This document shows, one piece after another, positions 35,100 through 43,012 of a DNA stretch of 64,000 nucleotides. The stretch covers positions 7,584 to 71,583 of the forward strand of contig CAKQQY010000005.1 of assembly GCA_934271245.1 (NCBI GenBank). Reading direction: 5' to 3'. A model generated the notes under the pieces. The model was given only the letters and a program-made list of their open reading frames with translations. It had not been told where the DNA came from and ran no database searches. Source of the stretch: an uncultured Clostridia bacterium (lineage in GTDB: Bacteria; Bacillota; Clostridia; Christensenellales; Borkfalkiaceae). Made by a program: the position numbers and the translations under genes. Positions within the stretch are counted from its first letter, which is position 1. Each line of letters opens with the position of its first letter.

Positions 35100-35675
35100 T
35101 TAAAGTAATTTATTTTGTGTTTTAATCGTCGTTTTGTAACTTGATACCGGGTCTCCCGAAGCGGAAGTTTTCAATAAAGTCTTATACCCCGAAACGAAAC
35201 ATTTTTCGGCGTGAGGGTATAAATTATCGGGAAACTTTTGTCTGAATTCCGTAAGCGTCGTGGGTTCGTTGCCCGCCCCGTACATTTCCGTAAGGTCAAA
35301 AAGTTGCGGATAAGCAGTAACGTTAACCTCGTCTGTACTATCCGTCTTAATAAAAAACCTTATATCTGTATCGGTTTCAGTAGCAGTATAAAACGGACTT
35401 CTTATGAAGTCGCCGTAAATAGACGATCCATCGGACTTAAAAAAACACATATAGAAAGTATCCGTACCCGTCGTACCTAAATATTTATGTCCTTTTTTAA
35501 TATCTGCGACGCATATCTCCAGTTGAGCGTTCCCGGTTTTTGTTCCGGTCATTGTAAAACTACCGTCTCCGTTATTCGTAAAAGTTATTCCTGCAAATAT
35601 TCTCGTTGCAGGATATTTACTTTTATCAAGCAACTGACAAAAGTTGCTTACTTTTTTGAACGTCTTGTAAAACAT
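35100..35675 (-). CDS. phage tail-like protein with terminal carbohydrate-binding-type motif
   Basis: 191 residues. The stretch YPQLFDLTEMYGAGNEPTTL followed by EFRQKFPDNLYPH is a well-known signature of minor structural/tail proteins of Firmicutes phages, usually ending a jelly-roll adhesin module. The first 100 residues look like a concanavalin- or CBM-like fold (TFTNNGDGSFTMTGT). RBS AGGGGT. Part of the four-gene cassette. Confidence 0.7.
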   Translation of the reverse strand: MFYKTFKKVSNFCQLLDKSKYPATRIFAGITFTNNGDGSFTMTGTKTGNAQLEICVADIKKGHKYLGTTGTDTFYMCFFKSDGSSIYGDFIRSPFYTATETDTDIRFFIKTDSTDEVNVTAYPQLFDLTEMYGAGNEPTTLTEFRQKFPDNLYPHAEKCFVSGYKTLLKTSASGDPVSSYKTTIKTQNKLL

Positions 35676-35681
35676 TTTTGT

Positions 35682-36926
35682 CTACCCCTGCAACGCGTCG
35701 TCAACGAAAACTGTAAACGCGATATTTTTCATTTCGGAAGAAATAACGCCGGCTTTCGTATCCGAAACGACGGGAATATTTACCGCCTTAGAGGAAACGG
35801 TAAGCGCTTCGCCGTTTACTTTAACCGTTTCTATTCCGTTTGAAGACGAACTGCCGCTTTGCGGAACTGAATAAACCACTCCGTCGACTTTGATTTTGGA
35901 TAAAGTTTTCGTAGCGGAAGCGGACGGGTTCGCTTCGACTTCCGTTTCCGTGCTCCCTTGCGGTACTTTGTACTTGGTTCCTCCGACTTTTATCGCCGTT
36001 AAATTTGCTTCGCTGCCCGAAAGGGTCGGGTTCGCTTCAACTTCCGTTCCCGTACCCCCTTGCGGCACTTTGTACTTTGTTCCGCCGACTTTTATCGCAG
36101 TTAAGTCTGCTTCGCTGCCCGTAAGCGCAGGGTTCGCTTCAACTTCCGTTCCCGTACCGCCCTGCGGCACTTTGTACTTGGTTCCCCCGACTTTTATCGC
36201 AGTTAAATCTGCTTCGCTGCCCGAAAGGGTCGGGTTCGCTTCCACTTCCGTTCCCGTACCGCCCTGCGGCACTTTGTATTTCGTTCCCCCGACTTCCAAC
36301 GCGGATAAATCGGCTTCGCTGCCCGTAAGCGCAGGGTTAGCCTTAACCCTTGCGTTTATCGCCGAAGTAACGGCGGCTTGGCTCATCACCTTGCTCGAAG
36401 AATTTCCCGTCGCAGCGGCAATATCCGTTTTGGCAATTTTTTCCGAATATAAGGCGTCCGCCTGAGTTTTGGTATAAACGTTGTCGAGTTTCGCGTTTAT
36501 CTCGCTGATTTTATCGGCAACGTCGCCTATGCCTTCCACGTAATCGGGCGTGGACGGAACAACGCCCTGTTCCACGGTAAAAGAGTTAGTCGCCGAAGCG
36601 AGCGTTGCGCCGTCGCCGTCGCGAACGAAGAACTGAACGCGCACCGTACCGAATTTTTGCGTAATAGCGGCGGGAACGGCTAAGCGCCACACGTTATAAG
36701 CGTTTCCGTCGTCGTCCACGCAATGAGAAATACCCGATTCGGTAAGAAGAGTCATCGCGTACTCTTGAGTTGCGGAAGCGTCCGGCAGTCCGAAACAAAC
36801 GGAAACGGCGTTAGCGCTTGCCGTAGGACAAACGAAGAAAAGGGTGTTTGCTTTTGCCGACCCCTGAAAGACCCTTTCAACGTCGGAAAAGAGCGGAACG
36901 CCCGCGCCTGTAAAATAAAAAATCAT
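35682..36926 (-). CDS. BppU-like baseplate/tail protein with 34-residue repeats
   Basis: 414 residues. The N-terminal domain (1-125) resembles the upper baseplate (BppU) immunoglobulin-like domain: LPDASATQEYAMTLLTESG ... VRVQFFVRDGDGATLASATN. A short coiled coil (about 130-165) follows, then four 34-residue repeats (194-329) of the form VEANPxLxGSEADLTAIKVGG-TKYKVPQGG, and a degenerate fifth. RBS AAAGGAGG. First gene of the cassette. No other phage morphogenesis genes flank it. Confidence 0.7.
   Translation of the reverse strand: MIFYFTGAGVPLFSDVERVFQGSAKANTLFFVCPTASANAVSVCFGLPDASATQEYAMTLLTESGISHCVDDDGNAYNVWRLAVPAAITQKFGTVRVQFFVRDGDGATLASATNSFTVEQGVVPSTPDYVEGIGDVADKISEINAKLDNVYTKTQADALYSEKIAKTDIAAATGNSSSKVMSQAAVTSAINARVKANPALTGSEADLSALEVGGTKYKVPQGGTGTEVEANPTLSGSEADLTAIKVGGTKYKVPQGGTGTEVEANPALTGSEADLTAIKVGGTKYKVPQGGTGTEVEANPTLSGSEANLTAIKVGGTKYKVPQGSTETEVEANPSASATKTLSKIKVDGVVYSVPQSGSSSSNGIETVKVNGEALTVSSKAVNIPVVSDTKAGVISSEMKNIAFTVFVDDALQG
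35940..36347 (-). repeat. four in-frame 102-bp tandem repeats
   Basis: They encode the 34-residue units of the BppU-like protein. Near-identity between units suggests recent expansion or gene conversion. Confidence 0.85.
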
Positions 36927-37047
36927 ATAAAAGATTAACCTCCTTTTTTACCGTCATTAAAACACCGAATTTTTAAAAATCAATACTTTTGTGACAACTT
37001 TTTTTGAAAAAAGCAAAAAATAAGAGTAATTAAAAATAATTCAACCG

Positions 37048-37076
37048 TTGACAGAGAAGAAAAGGTATCATATAAT
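37048..37076 (+). promoter_or_regulatory. consensus SigA promoter
   Basis: TTGACA (37048-37053), 17-nt spacer, TATAAT (37071-37076): both boxes perfect. Drives the gene at 37106. Confidence 0.85.
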
Positions 37077-37105
37077 TAAAAAAAAGAAATAAGGAGAATC
37101 CGTAG

Positions 37106-37744
37106 ATGGAAGAACGTATAAAAAAATACGTCGATTACGTTTTCGACGGCGCTCCGGATAACGACAGAACGAAAAGAACGAAAGAAATGGTCGTTTCGGA
37201 GATAACGGAAAAATACGATAAAGGAATTTCGGAAGGCAAAACGGAAGAAAAGGCTTATGCCGACGCTCTGGCTGAAACGGGCGATTTAAGAAAACTCGTA
37301 GATTACGCCAAAGGCGAAAAATCGGAACCCGCCCCTAAAAAAAGAAAAAGCGACGATGCGGTCACGAAAAAAGAAAGTATACGCCTTGCGATTGCGAGTT
37401 ATATAATCTGGCCGATAGCAGTGTGTATACATTTACTCGAAGGGTGTTTTTATCCGAAATCATGGTCTTGGGGATGGGCGATATACCTTCTTGCTACGGC
37501 GATATACTGCTTTATAATCTTTTTAACGGTAAAAAGCAATTATAAAAGAAGAGAAAGCGCGTTGGCGGGCGCAATCTGGATGCTTGCCGCCTTCGTATAC
37601 TTTGCGATAAGTTTTTATACGGGCAAATGGAATATAACCTGGTGCGTGTTCGTAGTAGCGGTACCTTTAACCGCGGCTGTAAAAACCGGATACTTAAAGT
37701 ACCGTAAATCGGAAGAAACCGAAGACGACTCCGACGAAAAATAA
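37106..37744 (+). CDS. HAAS/DUF1700-like membrane protein
   Basis: 212 residues. The N-terminal helical domain (1-75; RIKKYVDYVFDGAPDNDRTKRTKE and a EKAYADALAETGD motif) matches HAAS/permease-prefix domains that precede small membrane proteins. About four membrane helices follow (100-195), then an acidic tail. Related proteins are often paired with PadR regulators; none is present here. RBS AAGGAG, perfect promoter. Confidence 0.7.
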   Translation: MEERIKKYVDYVFDGAPDNDRTKRTKEMVVSEITEKYDKGISEGKTEEKAYADALAETGDLRKLVDYAKGEKSEPAPKKRKSDDAVTKKESIRLAIASYIIWPIAVCIHLLEGCFYPKSWSWGWAIYLLATAIYCFIIFLTVKSNYKRRESALAGAIWMLAAFVYFAISFYTGKWNITWCVFVVAVPLTAAVKTGYLKYRKSEETEDDSDEK

Positions 37745-37929
37745 AACTCGGTCATTTCGAACCGCTAAAAAACGGCATAAAGAACCAAATCGCCGCGCGT
37801 TTTTGCGCTAAAAAACCACCCGAAATTAAAAATTCGGTTAAAAAGTATGCGCATATATCGAAAAATATAGTAACGTTTATTACGTATTCGCATATGTGAA
37901 GGGTTTCCCTATACCGTAACCATTCGACT

Positions 37930-38508
37930 ATGTTTGATTTTATATTACCTTTTGATTTATTCATAGCAAGAATAACCGACGGTTTGCGCGCGTCCTGCGG
38001 CGTAATATTAACCCCTTTGCTGAAAATAATTACCGTAAGCGGAAATATGGGAGCGATTTTCGTGTTTTGCGGATTACTTATGCTATGTTTCAAAAAAACG
38101 AGAATGCTCGGCGTTGCGACTCTTGTCGCGCTCGCCTTCGGGTATCTCTTCACGAACGTAATATTAAAAAACGTAATCGCCCGCGAACGCCCGTTTATAG
38201 ATAATTCCACGGAATTTTATACTTTCTGGCAAGCGGCGGGTTCTTTAATCGAAAGCGGCTATTCCTTTCCGTCCGGGCATACCACCGCGGCAACCGCGTT
38301 CGCGGTTTTGCTGTTTATACGTAAAAACAAACGGTATTCGTGGTTATTTTTGCTGATTCCCGTAATTATGGGATACACCCGAATATATTTCGTAGTGCAT
38401 TACGCTTCTGACGTGTCCGGCGGATTTATCGTCGGAAGCATTGCGGCGATTCTTTCGCATTTTATAGTTAATGCGCTGCATAAAAAGGCAAAAGAGCGAA
38501 ACCTCTGA
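37930..38508 (+). CDS. PAP2-family membrane phosphatase
   Basis: 192 residues with five to six membrane helices and the three catalytic blocks: KNVIARERP, YSFPSGHT and YFVVHYASDVSGG. Likely recycles undecaprenyl pyrophosphate or dephosphorylates a related lipid. No clear ribosome binding site precedes the ATG. Followed by a strong terminator at 38626. Confidence 0.87.
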   Translation: MFDFILPFDLFIARITDGLRASCGVILTPLLKIITVSGNMGAIFVFCGLLMLCFKKTRMLGVATLVALAFGYLFTNVILKNVIARERPFIDNSTEFYTFWQAAGSLIESGYSFPSGHTTAATAFAVLLFIRKNKRYSWLFLLIPVIMGYTRIYFVVHYASDVSGGFIVGSIAAILSHFIVNALHKKAKERNL

Positions 38509-38625
38509 CTTTTTATTTTTCGGGCGTTAGAAAAAAGTTAAAAACGATACCGCTTACCCTATTCGCAGTTAAAAAGTCAAAAAATAAACCATAGTAAGAT
38601 TTCTTTTATCTGAAGATTTTTATTC

Positions 38626-38650
38626 CCACCGCTTTTAGCGGTGGTTTTTT
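38626..38650 (+). terminator. terminator after PAP2 gene
   Basis: 7-bp stem CCACCGC / GCGGTGG with TTTTA loop and six T. Confidence 0.85.
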
Positions 38651-38663
38651 GCTAAAGGCTACA

Positions 38664-38742
38664 AAACACAAAAGCGGAAGGCGCGCATAATCCTGCGCCC
38701 TTCCGCTTTATTTTTTGGTTTTCCATTCTCTTTGCCGAATAA
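38664..38742. repeat. 80-bp direct repeat, left copy, containing a hairpin
   Basis: About 90% identical to 39705-39788. Contains an 11-bp AAAGCGGAAGG stem and T run, so it can terminate transcription. Confidence 0.85.
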
Positions 38743-38850
38743 TTTTTTTTGTTATATTTAAGATATAAGTTGATTTTTGAAAACCAATATAATATAATGA
38801 AAATCAAGATGAAAAAAATGAAACTTATCGAAAATCAAGGAGAAAATGCA

Positions 38851-39615
38851 ATGAAAAGATTTGAGAACAAGGTAGTTGTAGTAACGGGCGCAGGCGGCGG
38901 CATAGGGTCGGACACGGCGATTTCGTTCGCAGCCGAAGGCGCAAAGGTCGCGGTGGTCGATTTCAACGGTGAAACCGCAAACGAAACGGTAAAGAAAATA
39001 ACCGAAAACGGCGGTGAAGCAAAGGCTTACGTTTGCGACGTTACCGATTTTAACGCGGTTGAAAAATGCGTAAACGATATAGTCGCAGATTTCGGCAGCG
39101 TAGACGTGTTAGCGAATATTGCCGGCGGAAGCGCGAGAAAAGACAGAGCCCTTTCGTACGAACAATCGCCTGAAGTTTTCGACAGAATTATCAAGGTCAA
39201 TCTTTACGGCAGTTATTATTTCGCCCGCCAGTGCGCAAGAGTTATGATAGAAAAAGGCAAGGGCGGCAAGATAGTCAACACGACTTCGGTCGTGGGGCTG
39301 AACGGACACGTTATGCACACCGAATACGGCGCGTCGAAAGGCGGAGTTTTGAGCATGACCAAATCCATGGCGAAAGAACTCGGCAAGTTCGGAGTGAACG
39401 TAAACGCTGTTTGCCCCGGTATGATTCCCACGGCGAACGCGACGGGCGGCGACCTTTCGTATTCTAACTATTTGCGTATGACCCCATCTCCGCACGACAT
39501 CACGACGGCGGTTATGTTCCTTGCCTCAAACGACGCGCGTTTTATCACCGGACACAATCTTGTAGTCGATGGCGGCAGATGCCTTGCAACTCGCGGTACC
39601 GAACCGAAAGACTGA
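38851..39615 (+). CDS. short-chain dehydrogenase/reductase
   Basis: 254 residues from ATG 38851 (CAAGGAG nine bases upstream; earlier in-frame ATGs lack an RBS). Classical SDR: TGAGGGIG cofactor loop (12-19), NIAGG (89-93), catalytic Ser near 145, YGASK (Tyr159, Lys163), and a C-terminal GHNLVVDGGRC. Asp37 after the second strand (VVDF) favours NAD(H). FabG-like, but the substrate is unknown. The gene and a following remnant are flanked by 80-bp direct repeats. Confidence 0.85.
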   Translation: MKRFENKVVVVTGAGGGIGSDTAISFAAEGAKVAVVDFNGETANETVKKITENGGEAKAYVCDVTDFNAVEKCVNDIVADFGSVDVLANIAGGSARKDRALSYEQSPEVFDRIIKVNLYGSYYFARQCARVMIEKGKGGKIVNTTSVVGLNGHVMHTEYGASKGGVLSMTKSMAKELGKFGVNVNAVCPGMIPTANATGGDLSYSNYLRMTPSPHDITTAVMFLASNDARFITGHNLVVDGGRCLATRGTEPKD

Positions 39616-39619
39616 TTTA

Positions 39620-39706
39620 ATTGACAACGAATCGGTAAACGGAGCCGTTGCGGCTTTTGCGGGTTACGGCATAAACGACTGCAAAACCCTTAAAAAACTA
39701 AAATAA
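39620..39706 (+). pseudogene. short coding-like remnant without start
   Basis: An open frame right after the SDR stop encodes DNESVNGAVAAFAGYGINDC then KTLKKLK and a stop, in a different frame from the SDR. No start codon or RBS is present. It looks like the C-terminal scrap of another protein left by recombination. Confidence 0.4.
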
Positions 39707-39788
39707 AACCACAAAAGCGGAAGGCACGCATAATCCTGCGCCCCTTCCGCTTTATTTTTTTAATTTCCCATTCCCTTTGCCGAATAAA
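39705..39788. repeat. 80-bp direct repeat, right copy, containing a hairpin
   Basis: Pairs with 38664-38742. Its hairpin lies between the convergent SDR and lipoprotein genes and probably terminates both. Confidence 0.85.
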
Positions 39789-39798
39789 TTAACGCCTA

Positions 39799-40380
39799 TT
39801 ATTTCCCGTAAAAATTCATTTCTTCGTATTCGTCTTTTTCAACGTCGTATGATACGATTTTTTCTTCAGAGTCGACTTTATAACAAATCATTGCCGAAGA
39901 AATCTCGAACGCGTCGATAAACTTTTTCACGCTTTCGCTTTTCCACTTGAATTCAACGGTATCCGTACCGTCCGTTGACGACAGATACAAGACCCCCATG
40001 CCGGAAGTGAGCGTCGAAACCCCGTTAAAAGACAACATACTGAAACTGTTGTCAATATATAAATTCAGATTCCGCAAAATAGTCGTTGCCTGTTCTTCCG
40101 TAAAGTGAACGTCTTTTTTATTTACGCATTTTTTAGCGAACTCGATAAATTCGTCTTCGGGAAAAGCTGCTTTCTTTTTAAATGACAACATTAACGACGT
40201 AACCCTGTACCCTCTCCAGTTAACTATTTCGGCGTGAGTACAGTACCCTTTTCCCTGAACGTAACCGTCATCAACGAATTCAAAGTCGCTGAACATGGGG
40301 TGACTTTCTCCGCAAGAACAAAACGCAAATACGGATATGACCGCAAGCAACGCGCATACGATCGCTTTTAATCTTTTCAT
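39799..40380 (-). CDS. small lipoprotein of unknown function
   Basis: 193 residues; lipoprotein signal with lipobox FCSC (Cys at about 22-23), then GESHPMFSDFEF. The mature domain has mixed alpha/beta character and no known motif. RBS TAGGAG and a SigA promoter (40414-40442). Monocistronic. Confidence 0.7.
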   Translation of the reverse strand: MKRLKAIVCALLAVISVFAFCSCGESHPMFSDFEFVDDGYVQGKGYCTHAEIVNWRGYRVTSLMLSFKKKAAFPEDEFIEFAKKCVNKKDVHFTEEQATTILRNLNLYIDNSFSMLSFNGVSTLTSGMGVLYLSSTDGTDTVEFKWKSESVKKFIDAFEISSAMICYKVDSEEKIVSYDVEKDEYEEMNFYGK

Positions 40381-40413
40381 TTTTAACTTTCTCCTATTAT
40401 TTTCTTAATTTTA

Positions 40414-40442
40414 ATAATATCTCACTATCGCCAAAAAGTCAA
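40414..40442 (-). promoter_or_regulatory. promoter of the small lipoprotein gene
   Basis: Minus strand TTGACT (40437-40442), 17-nt spacer, TATTAT (40414-40419). Confidence 0.7.
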
Positions 40443-40493
40443 TACAAATACTTAAAATCACGTTGCGCTGCGTAATTTTTGCCGCGTATTTCC

Positions 40494-40559
40494 GAAAACT
40501 GCCCGCGTTCAGTTTTCCGCTCTACAAATCTCAACTACCCCGAACGCAAGGCAGTTTTC
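40494..40559. repeat. 16-bp interrupted inverted repeat
   Basis: GAAAACTGCC-C-GCGTTC (40494-40510) mirrors GAACGC-AA-GGCAGTTTTC (40542-40559) around a 31-nt centre. No gene here; function unknown. Confidence 0.6.
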
Positions 40560-40665
40560 CGTAACGAAAATATTTCCCGTAACCGCCGATACGAGAACGG
40601 CTTTTGGTTTCCCCTGCTCGCCCCCGTAACTCGGCGTTACCCGAGCGTAACGAAATTTTAACGAA

Positions 40666-40694
40666 AAACGCCGCCCTTATTAAAGGCGGCGTTT
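40666..40694 (-). terminator. terminator after MalK-type ATPase gene
   Basis: 10-bp stem AAACGCCGCC / GGCGGCGTTT; minus strand continues with T-rich sequence. Confidence 0.82.
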
Positions 40695-40710
40695 CAAATT
40701 TTAAGTTAAA

Positions 40711-42033
40711 TTATTTATTTTTCTTTCTCTTCTTTTCGAGAGCGGCAGCGGCTTTCGCTTCTTCTTCCTGACGTTTCTTTTCCGCTTCTTCCGCTTTAGC
40801 CTTTTCTTCGGCTACGCGTTTAGCCTGTAATTCTTCGATGTAAGCCTTGTCTTCTTCGTTACGAGCCAAAAGGGTGATTTCGGTAGCCTTATCGAAGATG
40901 TGAGAGTGTTCGATATCCAAAGCGACTTTAACGTTATCGCCCGCTTTGGTGGTAGAACGCGAGTCGACTTTCGCGGTAAGGTTGGAAAGGTCGTCCGCAA
41001 TACTCTTAATCTGACCGTCTTCGGTTTCGTCGATTTCCGAACGGGTTTTGCAGTAAAGCAAAGTTTCGGGTCCTAACGCTTCTACGACGTCAACTTTAAC
41101 TTCGATTACGGGGAACTTGCCTTCGGTAACCGATCTTTCGTCGTCGTGAATATCTTCGGGACGGATACCGAAAATAATTTCTTTACCCGTGTTGAGATAC
41201 TGGTCGAGATTGCAGATAAGGTTTACTTTATCCTTGGGGAAAAGCACTTTTTCAAGACCGAACTGAATGTAAACTTCTTTTTTGTTGCCGACGAGCGTGC
41301 CGGTAAAGAAGTTCATCTGGGGCGTTCCGATGAATCCCGCAACGAACTGGTTGATAGGATAATCGTAAAGATTGATAGGAGTATCTACCTGTTGCATAAA
41401 GCCGTCTTTCATAACGACGATTCTGGTACCCATGGTCATTGCTTCGATCTGGTCGTGGGTAACGTAAATAAAGGTAGTGTTTAATCTGTTGTGGAGTTTG
41501 GTGATTTCCGTTCTCATCTGAGTACGGAGTTTAGCGTCCAAGTTGGACAAAGGTTCGTCGAGCAAGAAAACTTTCGGTTCACGAACGATAGCGCGCCCTA
41601 ACGCGACACGTTGTCTTTGACCGCCGGATAAAGCCTTCGGCTTTCTGGAAAGGTACATTTCGATACCGAGAATTCTCGCGGCTTCTTTTACCCTCTGATC
41701 GATTTGTTCTTTGGGCATTTTGCGAAGTTTAAGACCGAACGCCATGTTGTCGTAAACGGTCATGTGGGGATAAAGAGCGTAGTTCTGGAAAACCATCGCT
41801 ATATCTCTGTCTTTCGGAGCGACGTTGTTGACGAGATTGCCGTCGATATAAAGTTCGCCGCTTGAAATTTCTTCAAGCCCCGCGATCATACGAAGAGTGG
41901 TGGATTTACCGCAGCCGGAAGGTCCGACGAAAACGATAAATTCTTTATCTTCGATATCGAGGTTAAAGTCGGTAACGGCGGTAACGCCGGAATCGTAAAC
42001 TTTATAGATGTTTTTAAGTTTTAAACTTGCCAT
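40711..42033 (-). CDS. ABC sugar-transport ATPase, MalK/UgpC/MsmX type, with charged C-terminal tail
   Basis: 440 residues. Walker A GPSGCGKST (37-45), signature LSGGQ (135-139), Walker B VFLLDEP (155-161), then the regulatory MalK-like domain (GIRPEDIHDDE). About 60 extra residues close the protein: a Lys/Glu/Ala-rich helix (KAEEAEKKRQEEEAKAAAAL) ending KKRKKNK, not usual in this family. No permease or binding-protein genes are adjacent, so it is probably a shared energiser of several sugar importers, as MsmX is in Bacillus. RBS AGGAGG. Confidence 0.88.
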   Translation of the reverse strand: MASLKLKNIYKVYDSGVTAVTDFNLDIEDKEFIVFVGPSGCGKSTTLRMIAGLEEISSGELYIDGNLVNNVAPKDRDIAMVFQNYALYPHMTVYDNMAFGLKLRKMPKEQIDQRVKEAARILGIEMYLSRKPKALSGGQRQRVALGRAIVREPKVFLLDEPLSNLDAKLRTQMRTEITKLHNRLNTTFIYVTHDQIEAMTMGTRIVVMKDGFMQQVDTPINLYDYPINQFVAGFIGTPQMNFFTGTLVGNKKEVYIQFGLEKVLFPKDKVNLICNLDQYLNTGKEIIFGIRPEDIHDDERSVTEGKFPVIEVKVDVVEALGPETLLYCKTRSEIDETEDGQIKSIADDLSNLTAKVDSRSTTKAGDNVKVALDIEHSHIFDKATEITLLARNEEDKAYIEELQAKRVAEEKAKAEEAEKKRQEEEAKAAAALEKKRKKNK

Positions 42034-42074
42034 AATTTCCTCCTGATCGTACTCGTACGAATATTAACATAAGT

Positions 42075-42103
42075 ATTGTATATTATTACGCGTTTTTATG
42101 CAA
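42075..42103 (-). promoter_or_regulatory. promoter of the MalK-type gene
   Basis: Minus strand TTGCAT (42098-42103), 17-nt spacer, TACAAT (42075-42080). Confidence 0.65.
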
Positions 42104-42177
42104 TGGACAATTCTTATAAAGATTTACCCGAAAAATATAAAATATGCACAAAAAGCCGTGTCGGGTTAAAGAAAAAC

Positions 42178-42753
42178 TCAATCGAGTTCGTCCAGCGAGA
42201 GATCGAAAGCGGCGGCGAAATTTTTAAAGAAGTATTCGAGCGGCGGATATTTAGCCTTTTTAAGTTCGTTGCCTATGCTGTTTTTCGCCTTTTTGAATTC
42301 GGAGTTCCCCGCTTTCACTTCTTCCACGCATTTAAGATACGCGGCGAGCCTGTCGGCGTATTTAACGACTTTATATTCTTTGGAATCGGTGTCGGGCAGA
42401 ATAAAAGGTTCGTACTCACCTTTAAGTTCTTCGGGAAGCATAGCGAGAATTTTTTCGCACGCCTTAAACTCTAAATCTTTATAAGCCGTTTTTATTTCGG
42501 GATTGAAATATTTTATAGGAGTGGGAAGGTCGCCCGTGATGACTTCGCCCACTTCGTGATACTGAGCGATAAGAACGGTTTTTCCCACGTCGAGATTGCC
42601 CCCGTAAATATTGTTGTCTATCACCGCCAGAATATGCGCAAGCGACACGACTTCTTCTGTGTGTTCCATAATGTTCTCTTCTCTTACCGAACGCATCAAA
42701 GACCATCTTTTAATGTATTTCATTCTGAAAAGGTAGGCGAAAAAGTTAGACAT
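42178..42753 (-). CDS. HD-domain 5'-nucleotidase (YfbR-like)
   Basis: 191 residues, HD superfamily. EHTEEVVSLAHILA supplies the first His, QYHEVGEVITGDLPTPIKY is the metal-binding HD variant (HE) typical of YfbR-like deoxynucleotidases, and KYADRLAAYLKC carries the last Asp. Probably removes phosphate from deoxynucleoside monophosphates in pool control. RBS AAAGGAG, promoter TTGCGT/TACAAT with 17-nt spacing at 42812-42840. Confidence 0.83.
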   Translation of the reverse strand: MSNFFAYLFRMKYIKRWSLMRSVREENIMEHTEEVVSLAHILAVIDNNIYGGNLDVGKTVLIAQYHEVGEVITGDLPTPIKYFNPEIKTAYKDLEFKACEKILAMLPEELKGEYEPFILPDTDSKEYKVVKYADRLAAYLKCVEEVKAGNSEFKKAKNSIGNELKKAKYPPLEYFFKNFAAAFDLSLDELD

Positions 42754-42811
42754 GTTTTTGTTTCTCCTTTAGGTGCCGCCGCAGAAAAATAAAACCTGCG
42801 TCGTAAAAATT

Positions 42812-42840
42812 ATTGTATCATAACTTTTTGCTTGACGCAA
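42812..42840 (-). promoter_or_regulatory. promoter of the HD nucleotidase gene
   Basis: Minus strand TTGCGT (42835-42840), 17-nt spacer, TACAAT (42812-42817). Its -35 overlaps that of the divergent thiT promoter. Confidence 0.65.
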
Positions 42841-42860
42841 GATTTTTTCGGGTGTAATAT
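42832..42860 (+). promoter_or_regulatory. promoter of the TPP riboswitch/thiT transcript
   Basis: TTGACG (42832-42837), 17-nt spacer, TAATAT (42855-42860). Confidence 0.7.
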
Positions 42861-42880
42861 ATATGTACAAATATTAAATA

Positions 42881-42956
42881 TATTCGCTATGGGTGCCGAA
42901 AGGCTGAGATTATACCGTTCGAATCCGACAAGGTAATGCTTGAAGGAAAATGCGAT
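42881..42956 (+). promoter_or_regulatory. TPP riboswitch (THI element)
   Basis: Contains the conserved blocks in order: GGGTGC, GGCTGAGAT, ACC, GAATCCGA, GGTAATGC and GAAGGAAAATGCGA, with a TCGC/GCGA P1 closure. It binds thiamine pyrophosphate. It is followed by a short GC hairpin with seven T (42965-42989), then the thiT RBS. The 5' strand TATTCGCTA (42881-42889) is perfectly complementary to TAGCGAATA (42992-43000) beside the RBS. Confidence 0.92.
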
Positions 42957-42964
42957 TAAACTTA

Positions 42965-42989
42965 GGCGCCTTTTAACGGGCGTTTTTTT
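42965..42989 (+). terminator. riboswitch expression-platform terminator
   Basis: Short CGCC/GGCG stem followed by TTTTTTT between the TPP aptamer and thiT. Confidence 0.6.
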
Positions 42990-43012
42990 ATTAGCGAATA
43001 GAAGGAGTTTTT

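Noticed and set aside
35890..36465. 191-codon plus-strand frame with repeated SAGFASTSVPVPPCG-like units
   Set aside because: It is the antisense reading of the BppU-like tandem repeats.
34282..36926. Intact prophage
   Set aside because: Only four tail-tip-like genes; no integrase, terminase, capsid, portal or lysis genes and no attachment repeats.
42916..42930. GTTCGAATCC as a tRNA T-arm
   Set aside because: It is part of the TPP riboswitch core; no acceptor or anticodon arms around it.
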